This document shows, piece by piece, positions 22,495 through 33,265 of a DNA stretch of 51,665 nt (its first letter is position 1; every line of letters begins with the position of its first letter). The position numbers and the translations under genes are program-made. Below the pieces are notes generated by a model. That model did not search any database. It saw only the letters and a list, made by a program, of their open reading frames with translations, and was not told the DNA's origin. The stretch spans positions 1 to 51,665 of the forward strand of contig JANQBS010000268.1 of NCBI GenBank assembly GCA_033085395.1. Direction: 5' to 3'. This DNA is from Xanthoparmelia taractica. Its lineage: Eukaryota > Ascomycota > Lecanoromycetes > Lecanorales > Parmeliaceae.

Positions 22495-24617
22495 ATGGAT
22501 TCTTCAGCGATCTCCGAGAGACTATCTCTTCAACTGGGACAGGTGAAGCCAGCATCAGTGTACCATATTGCGGCCCTCGTAGGTCTTGCAGTAAGTAATC
22601 ACGATAGGCAAAAGAAGTACTTACAAAGCTCATGTTTGAGTGTAGTTTCCAGTCTGGCTCATCGTTCAAACTGTCTACAACGTCTGGTTTCATCCTTTGG
22701 CGAAATTTCCAGGCCCCTTCTGGGCAAGGTCAACCCTAGTAGGTGATATGTCATATTTTCCAGATATATTGCCGCTGGTATCGGCTCAGAGTTCACGAAT
22801 TATCAGTTTTGGCGATTCTGGCATTCTATGCGTGGTCACTTCCATCGCGTGATCGAACAGCAGCATCAAAAATATGGTAAGACCTACACTGTCGAAAAAA
22901 AAGAAAAATGTATCCACCTTCTTCTGACAGGCGAACAAGGTCCCGTCTTCCGCGTCTCGCCGAATGAACTCTCATTCGGCACCGCTTCATCCTTCAAAAC
23001 AATCTACAACTCCTCAGGCGAGGCAAAAGCCGTCAAGAATGAATTCTACGACATGTTCGGGTCCGGATTCAGCGAGGCGTGCCTTGCAAGCGAGAAAGAT
23101 CCTCGACGCGCGGGCGGGAAGCGCGGACTTTTCAGCAGTGCGTTTTCGGCCAAGGCATTGATGGAGCAGGAGGTTGTGCTTCAGCGATGCATCAACTCCT
23201 TTGTGAGGAAGGTGGGGTGCCTTGGGAGTGAAGCCCGCGGGATCAACATGGTCAAGTGGTATGAAATGGTGAGCTTTGATATTCTGGGGGAGATGGCATT
23301 TGGGGAGTCATTTGACTGTATTGAGAAAGGTCGGTTTGAATATCTCTTGTCATTCTCTCTACCGATCGCCGGGGCTGATTAGTTGCGTATTAAAGAGTCA
23401 TCTCATTTCTGGCTTGATCTTATTTTGGGACATATGCTTGCCATTACTGTGCTTGACAATCTGCGTCGGTTCCCTCTGCTGCTCATCCTTGCGAAAGTGC
23501 TGCCAGCTAAGTGGACCACCGGTCTCAACAGCAAGCAAAGCCAGTTCAGTAGAGACCAGGTTCACCGGTTGGGTTTTCCCAAGTTTGAGCCCTTGATTAC
23601 TTGGTAGTGTGCTAACGCTGTCCAGTCGGCTTCAAAACAACACTGGCCGGCGGGATTTTCTGACCAACGTAGTGAGCAAAGTCAAAAGTGGAGAAGTCTC
23701 GTCGGAAGAAATGGCCGCGCATTCCTCTACATTCGTGTACGTGCGTCTCTCGGCATCTTTACACTCTACTCACGGTAATGGGGCTGAATAACAGAAGTGA
23801 TGCTGATTTCCATATTTTAGCATGGCTGGTGGTGAAACGACCGCGACATCTATGGCCGCAATAACCTACTACCTCCTCAAGTCTCCCGCCTCGCACGCCA
23901 AACTCAAGCAAGAAGTCCGCTCGCGGTTCAAATCTTTCGATGAGATCGACATCACATCCTCGCTGCAACTGAAGTACTTACAGGCCGTTTTAAAAGAGGG
24001 AATGAGGATTTTCCCAGCCAGCACGCAAGGTCTTCCAAGAACCTCGCCCGGCGTCTCGGTCGATGGCATATTTGTCCCCAGTGGGGTAAGTGAGCGCCTT
24101 CCCCCACATTTTGCTCATAAATAAGAAAGAGTATTGATACTGTGTCCGAATAGACCGAGTTCTATGTCAGTTCGTGGACTGTAGCGCATGCTGCGGAATA
24201 TTGGCACGAGCCCATGACGTTCAAGCCTGAGCGGTGGCTTGATCCCGATTGCAAGGACAATAAAGAGGCCAGTCAGCCTTTCTCGTTGGGCCCTAGAGCT
24301 TGTATAGGGAAACAGTCAGTATATACTTCTCTTTCTTTCTCTTTGGACACCTCTCCTCTCCCCTCTCTCTCTCTCTCTATCTCCCCCCCTCCAAAGTTTT
24401 TCCATCCTCAGCATTCATCCGCTTACACCGTTTCTCTTCAAAACGCAGTTTTGCCTACGCCCAAATGTCCCTCGAGCTAGCCAAGCTCATCTACCAATAC
24501 GACATGGAGCTCGTGAATCAGGATTTGGACTACGAAGCTTCTTGTCATATGCATTTCATGTGGTTTAAGCCTGTGCTGGACATTCGCTTCAAGGAAGCTG
24601 CTGCTACTGGTATGTAA
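22495..24617 (+). CDS. Cytochrome P450 C
   Basis: P450 of 508 residues in nine exons: 22495-22590, 22646-22738, 22807-22876, 22940-23329, 23396-23567, 23626-23736, 23821-24085, 24154-24314, 24449-24617. The anchor region runs into VWFHPLAKFPGPFWARSTL, then RVSPNELSF. The I-helix is VMAGGETTATSM, the PERF-like motif is FKPERW and the haem loop is FSLGPRACIGK with Cys449; ExxR appears as EGMR. Exons 2, 3 and 8 are 93, 70 and 161 bases, identical to those of P450 A and D, so these three are paralogues. The donor of the intron after residue 63 was chosen by this homology, because the nearest alternative would leave introns of only 21-47 bases. Probably another sesquiterpene oxidase. Confidence 0.9.
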
Positions 24618-25064
24618 GGTGTAGATGAGCATCAATTTTTTCCCCTCCATGTTGAATCAGGAGCTTCTGTTCTCGCCTGGATGAGTAAGCAAGTCGAGCG
24701 CACCAATCAGTCGGAGGGTCTTGGACTTTTTTCCCTTATCGGTGTGAGATTGAATTCACTATTTAGGCATCGGGCCGGTGCCTAACCTGATGATGATGGT
24801 TCCCTTAAGCCGGCCCGTAGGTAGGGGTGCGTGGAACGAGACTGCAGCTCGCAATGGTTACCCAGTATGTCTTTGGCCGCAAGGATCTCCCTGCAAATCC
24901 CTAGCCTGACCAATCTCAGTTCCTGGGACCCCACCATTTCGCTGCATAAGCCTTCGGGTCCTCACGTAATATCCAGGACCACAACTGTCCCCTTCCTCGT
25001 GTATCCCTCCGCAACCGATTTCCATTGGTCATACATGCCTCAAATAGCTAGGCCCTTTGATCCA
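24618..25064. other. Convergent intergenic region with an inverted repeat
   Basis: 447 bases between the 3' ends of P450 C and regulator 2. CGGGCCGG (24,771-24,778) and CCGGCCCG (24,810-24,817) form a perfect 8-bp inverted repeat with a 31-base loop. No gene was seen. Confidence 0.45.
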
Positions 25065-26574
25065 TCAGAAGTATCGACACCAGCTTTTAATTCCACACTG
25101 ATGTAACTTCATGGCTACATTGTCAATTCTACGTTCCGTGGCCAACAGCACAGACCGGAGCGCCCCATTCGTCGCCACGACTTTCATCTTGGCCAGCAAG
25201 GCTTTGAGATCCCGTAGCTGTAGCGCGATCAGGACTCGAATCAAGCAGTCTAGTTCGTGTGGCAGATCGATTTCGTAGTTGCCCAGGTATGATGCTTCAC
25301 GTTTTTGAGTCCCGTCGTCGTGTTGGTAGGTTTCGCATCTTAATTGTGCCGTCGTGGGTTGTGGTTGTTGCCGCTTCTTGAAGATGTGTCTCGTCACGAT
25401 CCTCTCGCACAGCGTTCCTAGTTTCTCGCACACAAAGGCAAGAAGCATCTTGTTCTCCGAACGCGACGTGCACTGCGAGCAGCAAAACATGGCCTTCGAT
25501 TGGCTGAGGGTTTTCTTGTGGAGTGCGAGTGCTGTGTCCGGAGCCAAAGTATCTATGATATCGATCTTGACCTCCAGCTCCTCTAGCATGAGGACTGCCG
25601 TGCTCTGGCACCGACATATCCTTGGGGAGTGAGAAGAAGATGATGATGATGATGGCACGCTGCCCGTGCGCTGATATTCAACACTCGGAAATGAAGGACT
25701 CGACGACATCATGGAGACTTGTCGTGCTGGTTCTTTTTTTGAACGTGTGTCGTCCAAGAGAGATAAAAATGCCGTCGATGCAGGCAATGGTTGACGGGTA
25801 AGTGATGTCGTCTCGGGCGTATACATTCCCGTTCTGGGAGAAGCGAGGCGACCTAGAGAATTGAAACCGGTCAGTGAAAGAGCGTGATGCAAATCGCCTA
25901 GCACAAATGATGCATTACCTGACAGACTGTTTCCGTTGGCACCGGCAACCATAGATTCGGATGCATCATGGTATTTAGTATCAGCGTCAATGGACTCCGG
26001 ATACTCCTGATTCCATCCGAGAAAGTCATCTTCGAAGGTCGGATCCACGAAATCGACCGGAGTGATGAAGCTTTCCATTGAGCAATCCTGAACAGGCCTA
26101 TCAGGCGGGCTCAAGTCCGGTCTGGTGTTTGTATCACTTGTGGAAGAAGGACACTTTAGTTGTTCGCTCAATGCCGTGCTGTAGTCTGAGAGAGGTGTTC
26201 GAATCATTTGATTCATGTCTAAAGTACCACGGCTGTTGCTGGTAACATTGACCACGCTCTCCCGTCGCCTTCGTTGCCTTGAGTATTTTCCGTCTCCACT
26301 GCCCGAGTAGACACAGGTGCTTGACGTAGCTTTACATCGATCACAACCGGCCCTCTGACCGCTGCATCTAATCTTTTTGATGGAAAAGTGCGCGACTCAG
26401 CGAACAGAATTGCGTACAATAGATAGGTAGCCTTCCGAGCAAACTGTAACCTACTTTTTTGGACCGGCACTTCTCACAAGCCGTGTGTTGAGATCCTTGT
26501 GTCATTGCATTCGATACCTCCACGAATCCGTGCGCATTCTCATGAGCAGAGCTGGAGCTCAATGTGGTAGACAT
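25065..26574 (-). CDS. AflR-type Zn(II)2Cys6 transcription factor 2
   Basis: Predicted nuclear regulator of 475 residues. Exons are 26574-26455 and 26372-25065, with an 82-bp intron directly after the KK pair of the zinc cluster, the same place as in regulator 1. The cluster cysteines are at 33, 36, 43, 50, 53 and 60 (CEKCRSKK, intron, IRCSGQ, then CDRCK). The C-terminal half from CRCQSTAVLMLEELE onward, with CCSQCTSRSENKMLL, matches the AflR regulatory domain layout, as in regulator 1. I start at MSTTLSSSSAHENAHGF. It sits in the middle of the cluster, divergent from the FAD oxidase. It may be the pathway-specific activator, with regulator 1 a paralogue that shares or modulates the role. Confidence 0.9.
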
Positions 26575-26809
26575 GGTGCATGGTCGAAGCAAATTTTGCG
26601 ACAGACAGTAGCAATGAACCATGTAAATAAAGCACGTACTTATCTAAAGGCTGCCTTGGAAATCAAGACACACCATCTTACTTAGCCGCGAAGGATTGCG
26701 ACGTGCAGGATGGTGATAGAACCCCTAAGCAGTATGCAGGCTATAGCATAAGCTCGGGAATAATCGGATCTGGCAATTTTCTTCTTATTCATTCTGGATT
26801 GTGGTAGTA

Positions 26810-26830
26810 AGCCGAGACAAAAAATCGGCT
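26810..26830. promoter_or_regulatory. Inverted AGCCGA/TCGGCT site, possible zinc-cluster protein target
   Basis: AGCCGA and TCGGCT are perfect inverted arms separated by nine bases of A-rich DNA, giving CCG and CGG triplets 11 bases apart. Zinc-cluster dimers often bind spaced CGG triplets. It lies 236 bases upstream of the regulator 2 start, so autoregulation is possible. This is inference from the pattern only. Confidence 0.3.
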
Positions 26831-27480
26831 CCATAGATCACAAGTGGAAAAGGCATCCGTTGCTTGAATCATGCATTAGTCTTCCCCTTGGTCTTTGAGC
26901 CTTGTCCGTTGTAGATACCCGTGCCGTTTCTTCCATGAATGTGCACACTCTCAATTTGGATGCATCTTCGCAGTTCTTACGCGCCGCAAACATGACTCAA
27001 AAAGTTCCTTAGAGAAAGCTCTAATGTTTTTGGTCAAATGGGATCAAGTTTTTACAGGGACTTACTTACCGATACGAATTCACTCTGTATGACATGGCAG
27101 TTGAGGCAGTGCGTAAGTCTCTAAACGGACGAACGAAACGATCATGTGGTACAACATAAGTATCCCTTGCCGTCTCCTAGAATCACAATCAACATCTAAT
27201 CACTGAAGATACTATTCCGATTTCAGGGGGGTAACAATCGCCTAGAACAACATTCACATTCGACACAACGCTACATTATTCATGGAGCACTCAGCCGCAC
27301 TACATACGCCGGACATTGGTTTGACTATTGAATGCCTGGTTTCCGACAGAATGGGAGATGATGATAGCAGGCTTCAGCTCGGTTATGTTCTTTTAATACC
27401 AGCTGTGCCGCTTCCAAAATTCTGTGTCAGACTGGTGCCTAACAAAGACTCAGCCCGAATGGAGGCTTATGCTAACGGCT

Positions 27481-27533
27481 GATGCAACCACATCTCACGG
27501 AAGGGAAAAAAGGATATGAGATGTGGTTGCATC
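27481..27533. promoter_or_regulatory. Perfect 17-bp inverted repeat upstream of the FAD oxidase
   Basis: GATGCAACCACATCTCA at 27,481-27,497 is exactly inverted as TGAGATGTGGTTGCATC at 27,517-27,533, with a 19-base purine-rich spacer. It is about 68 bases upstream of the TATAAA box of the FAD oxidase gene. Such a long perfect repeat is unlikely by chance. It could be a regulator site or the remains of a small hairpin element. Confidence 0.6.
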
Positions 27534-27600
27534 TAGGAATACGGGGATTACTCGTGACGTCTTAGGGATGGATCCTTTCCTTCGTTGCTCTCTGCTTGGC

Positions 27601-27606
27601 TATAAA
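27601..27606 (+). promoter_or_regulatory. TATA box of the FAD oxidase gene
   Basis: TATAAA lies 84-89 bases before the ATG at 27,690, a usual distance for fungal core promoters with a short leader. Confidence 0.5.
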
Positions 27607-27689
27607 TGTGCGCTTCATCTTTTTCATATTCTCTCCATCACAATTCCAGAACGCCCAAAGAGATATTCAGAACGAAATTGAGAGCAACT

Positions 27690-29393
27690 ATGCGTCCACT
27701 TTTTATCCTCTCCGTCGGGCTATTGCTGCCTGCTGTGTCTTTGACTGACGCATTAAACAAGAGTCACGCTGCTGTCAGTGCTTGCAGTCAGCTTGCTTCA
27801 ACATTCCCGGACCAGACTTCCCTGCCAAGCACGCAAACTTATGCCAATGAAACTAATAGTAAGAGATTTATCTGTTTGAAAAGGTCTGTGAAATTCATCA
27901 AGAGGCTGAGATTGGTTTGAACTGCAGATTATCATTCCCGGGCCTGTGTGCTTTCTCCAAACTGTGTCTTCCAGCCGAACGACGCTAATGATATCGCATC
28001 ATTCCTCTCCATAATCCGAAAGACTCAATCCATGTTCGCGGTCCGAAGTGGAGGTCACATGCCCGTACCGGGCGCCGCAGACACAAACAATGGCGTGTTA
28101 TTAGCTTTGACCAGAATCGCTACCAACAGCTTTAACAACGACAAGTCGATCATATCAATCGGCTCAGGCCAGGTTTGGGATCAGGTGTACAGCTTCGTAT
28201 CTCCGCATGGGCTTGCGGTTGCCGGTGGAAGATACGGCCAAGTAGGTGTTGGTGGACTGCTGACTGGGGGCGGTATCAACTATTTTGGCCAGACAAACGG
28301 ATGGAGTGTAAACAGCATAGAAGGGTTTGAGATCGTACTTGGAGATGGCAGCATTCTCGAGGTCTCCGCAACCGCTCATTCGGACCTCTTTTGGGCGCTG
28401 AAAGGCGGGAATAACAACTTTGGCATCGTCACACGCTTCGACATGAAGACACTGCCTGTCACTGCGGCCTACACCGGCGGTACTACATACACGGGGGACG
28501 CCATACCTGCTTTAATCGCCGCGATCGCCGCATTCATTGCTCCAGGCGGAGGCATGGATGATCGGAATACTGTCATCAATCCTATAGTTGACATCACACC
28601 ACCGGATGGCACCATGCGAGCAGGAAACATACCCTTCGTTCGAGGCAATTATACCGAAACGCCAGCCTCAATCGTCAACTTCACAGCGATTGGACATGAA
28701 ACCTTCAGCAACGTTGGTCCTTCGCCAGATTGGGCCTCGATAGCCCAAGAGGTGACTGCACCGGCGTATAACACGAATTCAAAAAGGTCTGTTATACCTA
28801 AACTCTTGGGGGGTCCATGATTCTCATCGTCAGCATATAGGGTTATCTACCGTTCCCTTGGACTCAAAGCTCTCCCGGAGATGATCCAACTCACATACGA
28901 CATAGTCATCCCCAGCGCCGCCAAGTACCTCAAGAGCGTGACCGGGAGCGATGTCACTATAGCATACCAGCCAATCAGCCAGCAATGGGTTCAAGCAGCC
29001 CGAGACGCCGGCGGAGACGCAATAGACCTCGACCCAGCCGATGGCTCCTTCATAGGTCCGCGATGCCAATTTCCTCTTCTTCATTTCGTTAGTGGGGCGC
29101 AGGCTGACTGATGTTGAACAGCAATCCTCATAACATGCGAGTGGACCAATTCAGGGGACGATTCCATAATAGCTGCTTGGTCCGAGGCCATAGGTACGAA
29201 CTTGACGCTCGCAGCCGAGGCGAAGAATGCATACTATCCGTTCATATACTTGAACGATGCTGCACCTGGTCAGAAACCGTACCCGCTGTACGGGAAAGGT
29301 AGGAGCTTGCCGAAGATGAAGGCGGTTCAGAAGAGGTACGATGTTCATGGCGTGTTTCAGAACCTAGAGTCCAGTGGCTTCAAACTGGGGTGA
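27690..29393 (+). CDS. Secreted FAD-linked oxidoreductase (berberine-bridge/VAO family)
   Basis: Flavoprotein oxidase of 504 residues in exons 27690-27858, 27928-28786, 28841-29055 and 29122-29393. A signal peptide (MRPLFILSVGLLLPAVSL) suggests entry into the secretory pathway or a vesicle. The FAD-binding domain carries RSGGH with His100, the expected covalent flavin attachment point, then GGRYGQVGVGG and TGGGINYFGQ. The position of the second, cysteinyl flavin link found in many berberine-bridge enzymes lacks cysteine. The C-terminal motif YPLYGKG...YDVHGVFQNL fits the berberine-bridge domain. Such enzymes oxidise alcohols, or form double bonds or rings, with oxygen as acceptor. Late oxidation of the cluster product is inferred. 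It is divergent from regulator 2. Confidence 0.88.
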
Positions 29394-29742
29394 GGTTTGA
29401 TGCAATCTTTGGCATTTGAGTGTTATTCTACGGGAAAGAGTGGAGGGTGAATTCTGCTAGAGTCAAATCTTTTCAAACAGGCAGGAGAAGGCTACGGGTT
29501 AATTGTATCATATACTTATCGCAAGACTAGAGTAAGCTTATGCCATCTCTGTGGGTCAAACGCCTCGATGGGGAACTTTGAATTGCTTCTTTCGCACCGA
29601 ACAGCTAATGATGATGCTTTGAGCCATGAGATATGCTTCGACGACAATCACAGTAATCATCTAGCTATAAGTTATCAATGAGGCTTATAAGTTACCAAAG
29701 CCTCCTCTCGCGGCCTTTCATATCGGATACCAGGTCCTATAC
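29394..29742. other. Convergent intergenic region
   Basis: 349 bases between the 3' ends of the FAD oxidase and P450 D. No gene or strong motif was seen. Confidence 0.45.
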
Positions 29743-31706
29743 TTATGCTTTTCGCTGCGAGAAGCGAATGAACAAGTTTGGTTTCCAAAACTGAACATGC
29801 AGATGGCTGCTACCCTCCCAGTCAAGTCTCTCATCAACCAGCTCCAAGTTATAAACGAGATGTGTTTTAGCAAGCAAGAGTGACATCTCCATGTACGCGA
29901 AGCTGTTCTCACAGATCAGGTTAGTCAGTGCTCAAGAGGCTATTGCTCTTAGCGAGCGTCCACATACTTGCGACCTAAACATCCCCTCGGCCCCAGCGAG
30001 AATGGTTGACTGGCCTCCTTGACATCGGTACTGTCGGGGTCCAACCAACGTTCCGGAATGAACGTATATGGTTCGCGAAAGTTGGCAGCTGAATGTGTCA
30101 CTGTCCATGCACTTGTATACACTTCTGTCTAATTCTCCAGTCAGCAAATATCAAGATGCGAGCTGACCCTACTGATAGTTGTGGAGCAAATCTTACGCCG
30201 GCAGGGATCCAGACTCTGTCGATCATAGTACCTGGACAAGTCCGCGGGAACCCTTGTGAGCCTGGTGGGTATATACGGAGACCTTCACTTATGACCGCTT
30301 GAAGATATGGAAGCTGCAGCACGGTCGCTGCGGTAATCTCGGAGAGTGAGGAATACCTTTCCCGAACCTCATTTTGCAATTTCCGCAGGGCATTTGGTGT
30401 TTTCAACAGATAATACGTCGTGGCAGCCATAAAGGTTGCCACGGTTTCGCCGCCTGCAATGACCAAGGTGGAAGTATGCGCAGTAAGCTCTTCGTGTGAA
30501 ACCTCACCCATCTCAACTTTCTCCGTGATGTTGGTGAGAAAGTCCTTCCGGGAGGTTTTGTTCCGAAGTCGGTCTTGGACCTTTTGTCGACTGTAGCCGG
30601 TATGCTTGTCACGAACCGCCACCGTGAGTTTGGGCAAGACGAATTGGCCGACTCGACGGACCCAAGGGTATCGATGGAGATTATCGACTAGCGTGATGGC
30701 GAAGAGATGATGAGCAATCAGCTTCTGCCAGAAGTGTTGCTCTCCTGATTGGAGATCAGATTAGCTGACACCTGGTAATTATAACCACATTGAGGGTTCG
30801 AAAAGCTGGAACAACAATGGTATAGCCCAGAAGCGTTGCAGATGAACGTCATGCAGTCCAAGGCTAGAAGAAGCCAACAAAAAGCTAGGTCATACCTTGC
30901 TCCACGCTATGAAATGATTCCCCAAAAGCCATCTCGCCAAGGATATCAAAGGCAATCATCTCGAACCACTCCGTCACGTTCAGCACTCTCTGCCCCGCAC
31001 CTTCCGGACCGATCTTGTTTATAAACTCATCGATGCATTTCTGGACAATTCCCTCTTGCTCCACCAATGCCTTCGTAGAAAATGCGGGCGCTAAAGAACG
31101 TTTCATTCGACCGTGTACAACAGGATCGCGCTCGCTACCAATGCAAAGACTGTTGAAACCAGCTCCGTACATTTCGTAGAACTCGCTCTTGACAAATGGC
31201 GGCTGCCCCGGCCGTGGTCCGTAAATGGCTTTCCACGAAGCGACAGAAGCAAAGGACAACTCGTTGGGTGAAACGCGGAAGATAGGACCTGACGGTGGAG
31301 AAATTTCATCAGCTAAAGAACAGGAAAGGGTCAGGCATTGAACGCTTACCGTGGATTTGGTGTTCTCTCTCAATTGACCTGTGGAAACGGCCGCTCATGG
31401 AATGAATCATTCGCCATAGCTTTGTCTCTTGTCAGGGAAAAGTACGCCCTTTGAGCCGTGGAGAGGAAAAGAAAGGAGGAGACGCTTACCAAGGACGACC
31501 GAGCAATGAATGGCCCCGGAAATCTCGCTAATGGATGAAAATAGAGGTTGTAGACTGCGTAACCGGTGGTGTAACTGAGTGACTAGTAGAGCAAGTTTAG
31601 TAAAGCGATTTTCACGACGTGCGTCGCCTACCAGTAAGAGTAGGAGTAGTAAGCATTGCCCGAAAGATGGGGATTGTATCCAATGAACATTCAACGATTG
31701 ATTCAT
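29743..31706 (-). CDS. Cytochrome P450 D
   Basis: P450 of 499 residues in seven exons on the minus strand: 31706-31632, 31582-31490, 31419-31350, 31288-30896, 30744-30197, 30128-29968, 29902-29743. An N-terminal anchor ends in a run of leucines, then YFHPLARFPGPFIARSSL and RVSPNELSF. The I-helix is VIAGGETVATFM; the residue after the conserved threonine is valine, not Thr/Ser. ExxR is EGLR, the PERF-like motif is FIPERW and the haem loop is FSLGPRGCLGRN with Cys443. Exon 5 (548 bases) equals the sum of exons 5-7 of P450 C (172+111+265), so two introns were lost in this copy. It is divergent from the polyketide synthase. Substrate unknown; it could act on either the terpene or the polyketide part. 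Confidence 0.91.
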
Positions 31707-33265
31707 TGCAGTACGCGAGTCTGATCTGTCGCTGCGTTGATATCGCGGAAGAAGTAATTATTGATCGTGAATGATGTTCAAGAGCGACGAATTTCGCCAA
31801 ATTTCTACCCGTCGAGCGATCCAGCCTTACTTGCATCGGAGCTTACATACCAAGGTCGGTAAGGCACGTTCTTGGGTAGCGACAAATGCGATGGGGATGA
31901 GTATGGTGTGTACATTGGTTGAATTATAAGTTTCATAAATGCAAGGACCATCAATTTTAAGAGTGTGACCTTTGCACCAATACTGTTGAAGATACGCCAA
32001 AGGGTCTAGTGTAAGCATCTAGGCATAGGCTGCCAAGCTGCTCAACGGTTCGTAGATTCTATTTACTTTCGAGACACCAGCGTAAACATGAAGCATCCAA
32101 GGTCAGGTGATTCAACATTGCTACCCCTGGCATGAGTCCCGATGAAGTCTTGAGAGGCAATTCTCATCAAGCAGCGAACCCCTTGATCATGATAAGAATA
32201 TTTCAAGAATCTCCCAATGCTCGTGTGAGGCAGGTAAGATATCAAGAGACAGCCTTTTGTGCATTTGCCAAATTCGTCTGATGGAGGAAGACAACGACGG
32301 CGGTGAAAAATGTTGCGAGTAGGAAGGATACGGCGTCCCTCTTCAGGCGCTCCAGAGTGAGGCCAGCCCAAGCCATTGATCGCTGAGAGATTGGAAGGGC
32401 CGGCAGGGTGCACTAACAGAGAGGTCAGTACTGACAGGGTTTCGATGAAATGCATTCCTTTACCTGCTTGTAGACCGTATTGGGGTTCAATGGCAGGCGA
32501 TGTGCTTGACTGGAGGGCGGGCAGAATAAGCTAGGACTGATTATTTTCTTTCTATTTGCTGGGAGTCTTGAGACGCCTTGACATTCGACAGCAGTAAATT
32601 GCCATACACTAAACCTTTCCGATTTAATCTAGGGTTGATCTCGGCTAACCCTCTTTTCGGGATCCATCGAGCCGACCCTTCTTTGAGGTATGTTCAGCTA
32701 CTTACCTACTTACTTGCTCTACAGATCCAGCAGTTCATCTTAATCTACTTCTCTCCCTCACAGAAACATGGAGGCCGAGACCGAAGAGCGCTCTTCGTTC
32801 CAGAAACAATCAAGACCTTGCGGTGAACCTATGCCGAACCTGCCTTACACGGCCGGTCGGTGCCCTTTTTGTCTCCCACCGAAGGACAATCTCTGCTGCC
32901 CCAAAGGAGCTTTGAGCGTCACATGTCTGTCCGCATCAGCCTCACCTGTTTGAAATCTTTCAATGCACACTCCAGCGCACCCCCTGAACCGGCCATCGTC
33001 CGCTCTCGGACATCTTGCCCTAAGTACTGGTGCAGCCATGTCCAGCCTTTCAGCCAGCTGAGAGATCCCGAACCACAAACAGACGATACCACGCAAAATT
33101 ACATACATCTCTGCAGGAGAATAGGCCAATCAACTGAGATATGCTCATATCTGACGCCTGACTAATCAAGAAACGACGATCTGTCCTAGTTTTACGGCTT
33201 GTATCTTTCCTGCTGTTGCAACCACCTCCAGTGCACCTATGCAACACTATAGTAATACTTAGAAG
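31707..33265. other. Bidirectional promoter region between P450 D and the polyketide synthase
   Basis: About 1.56 kb with no recognisable gene; short open frames at 32,063-32,455 and 32,578-33,165 lack domains or likely splice partners. It should hold the promoters of both neighbours. No convincing regulator site was picked out by eye. Confidence 0.45.

Larger units (their letters stand above)
26575..27689. promoter_or_regulatory. Bidirectional promoter region between regulator 2 and the FAD oxidase
   Basis: About 1.1 kb without a gene. It contains the inverted CCG/CGG site at 26,810-26,830, the 17-bp palindrome at 27,481-27,533, a TGACGTC bZIP-type box at 27,555-27,561 and a TATAAA box at 27,601. 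The last two are 129-135 and about 84-89 bases before the FAD oxidase ATG. Confidence 0.5.

Noticed and set aside
22743..22789. Alternative introns of 21 or 47 bases in P450 C
   Set aside because: Too short, or not at the intron position conserved with P450 A and D; the 68-base intron 22,739-22,806 gives the matching 93- and 70-base exons.
27282..27482. 66-codon open frame before the FAD oxidase
   Set aside because: No domain and located in promoter DNA; its stop overlaps the first bases of the 17-bp palindrome.
32578..33165. Short open frames between P450 D and the PKS
   Set aside because: No family features, and overlapping frames on both strands suggest chance.
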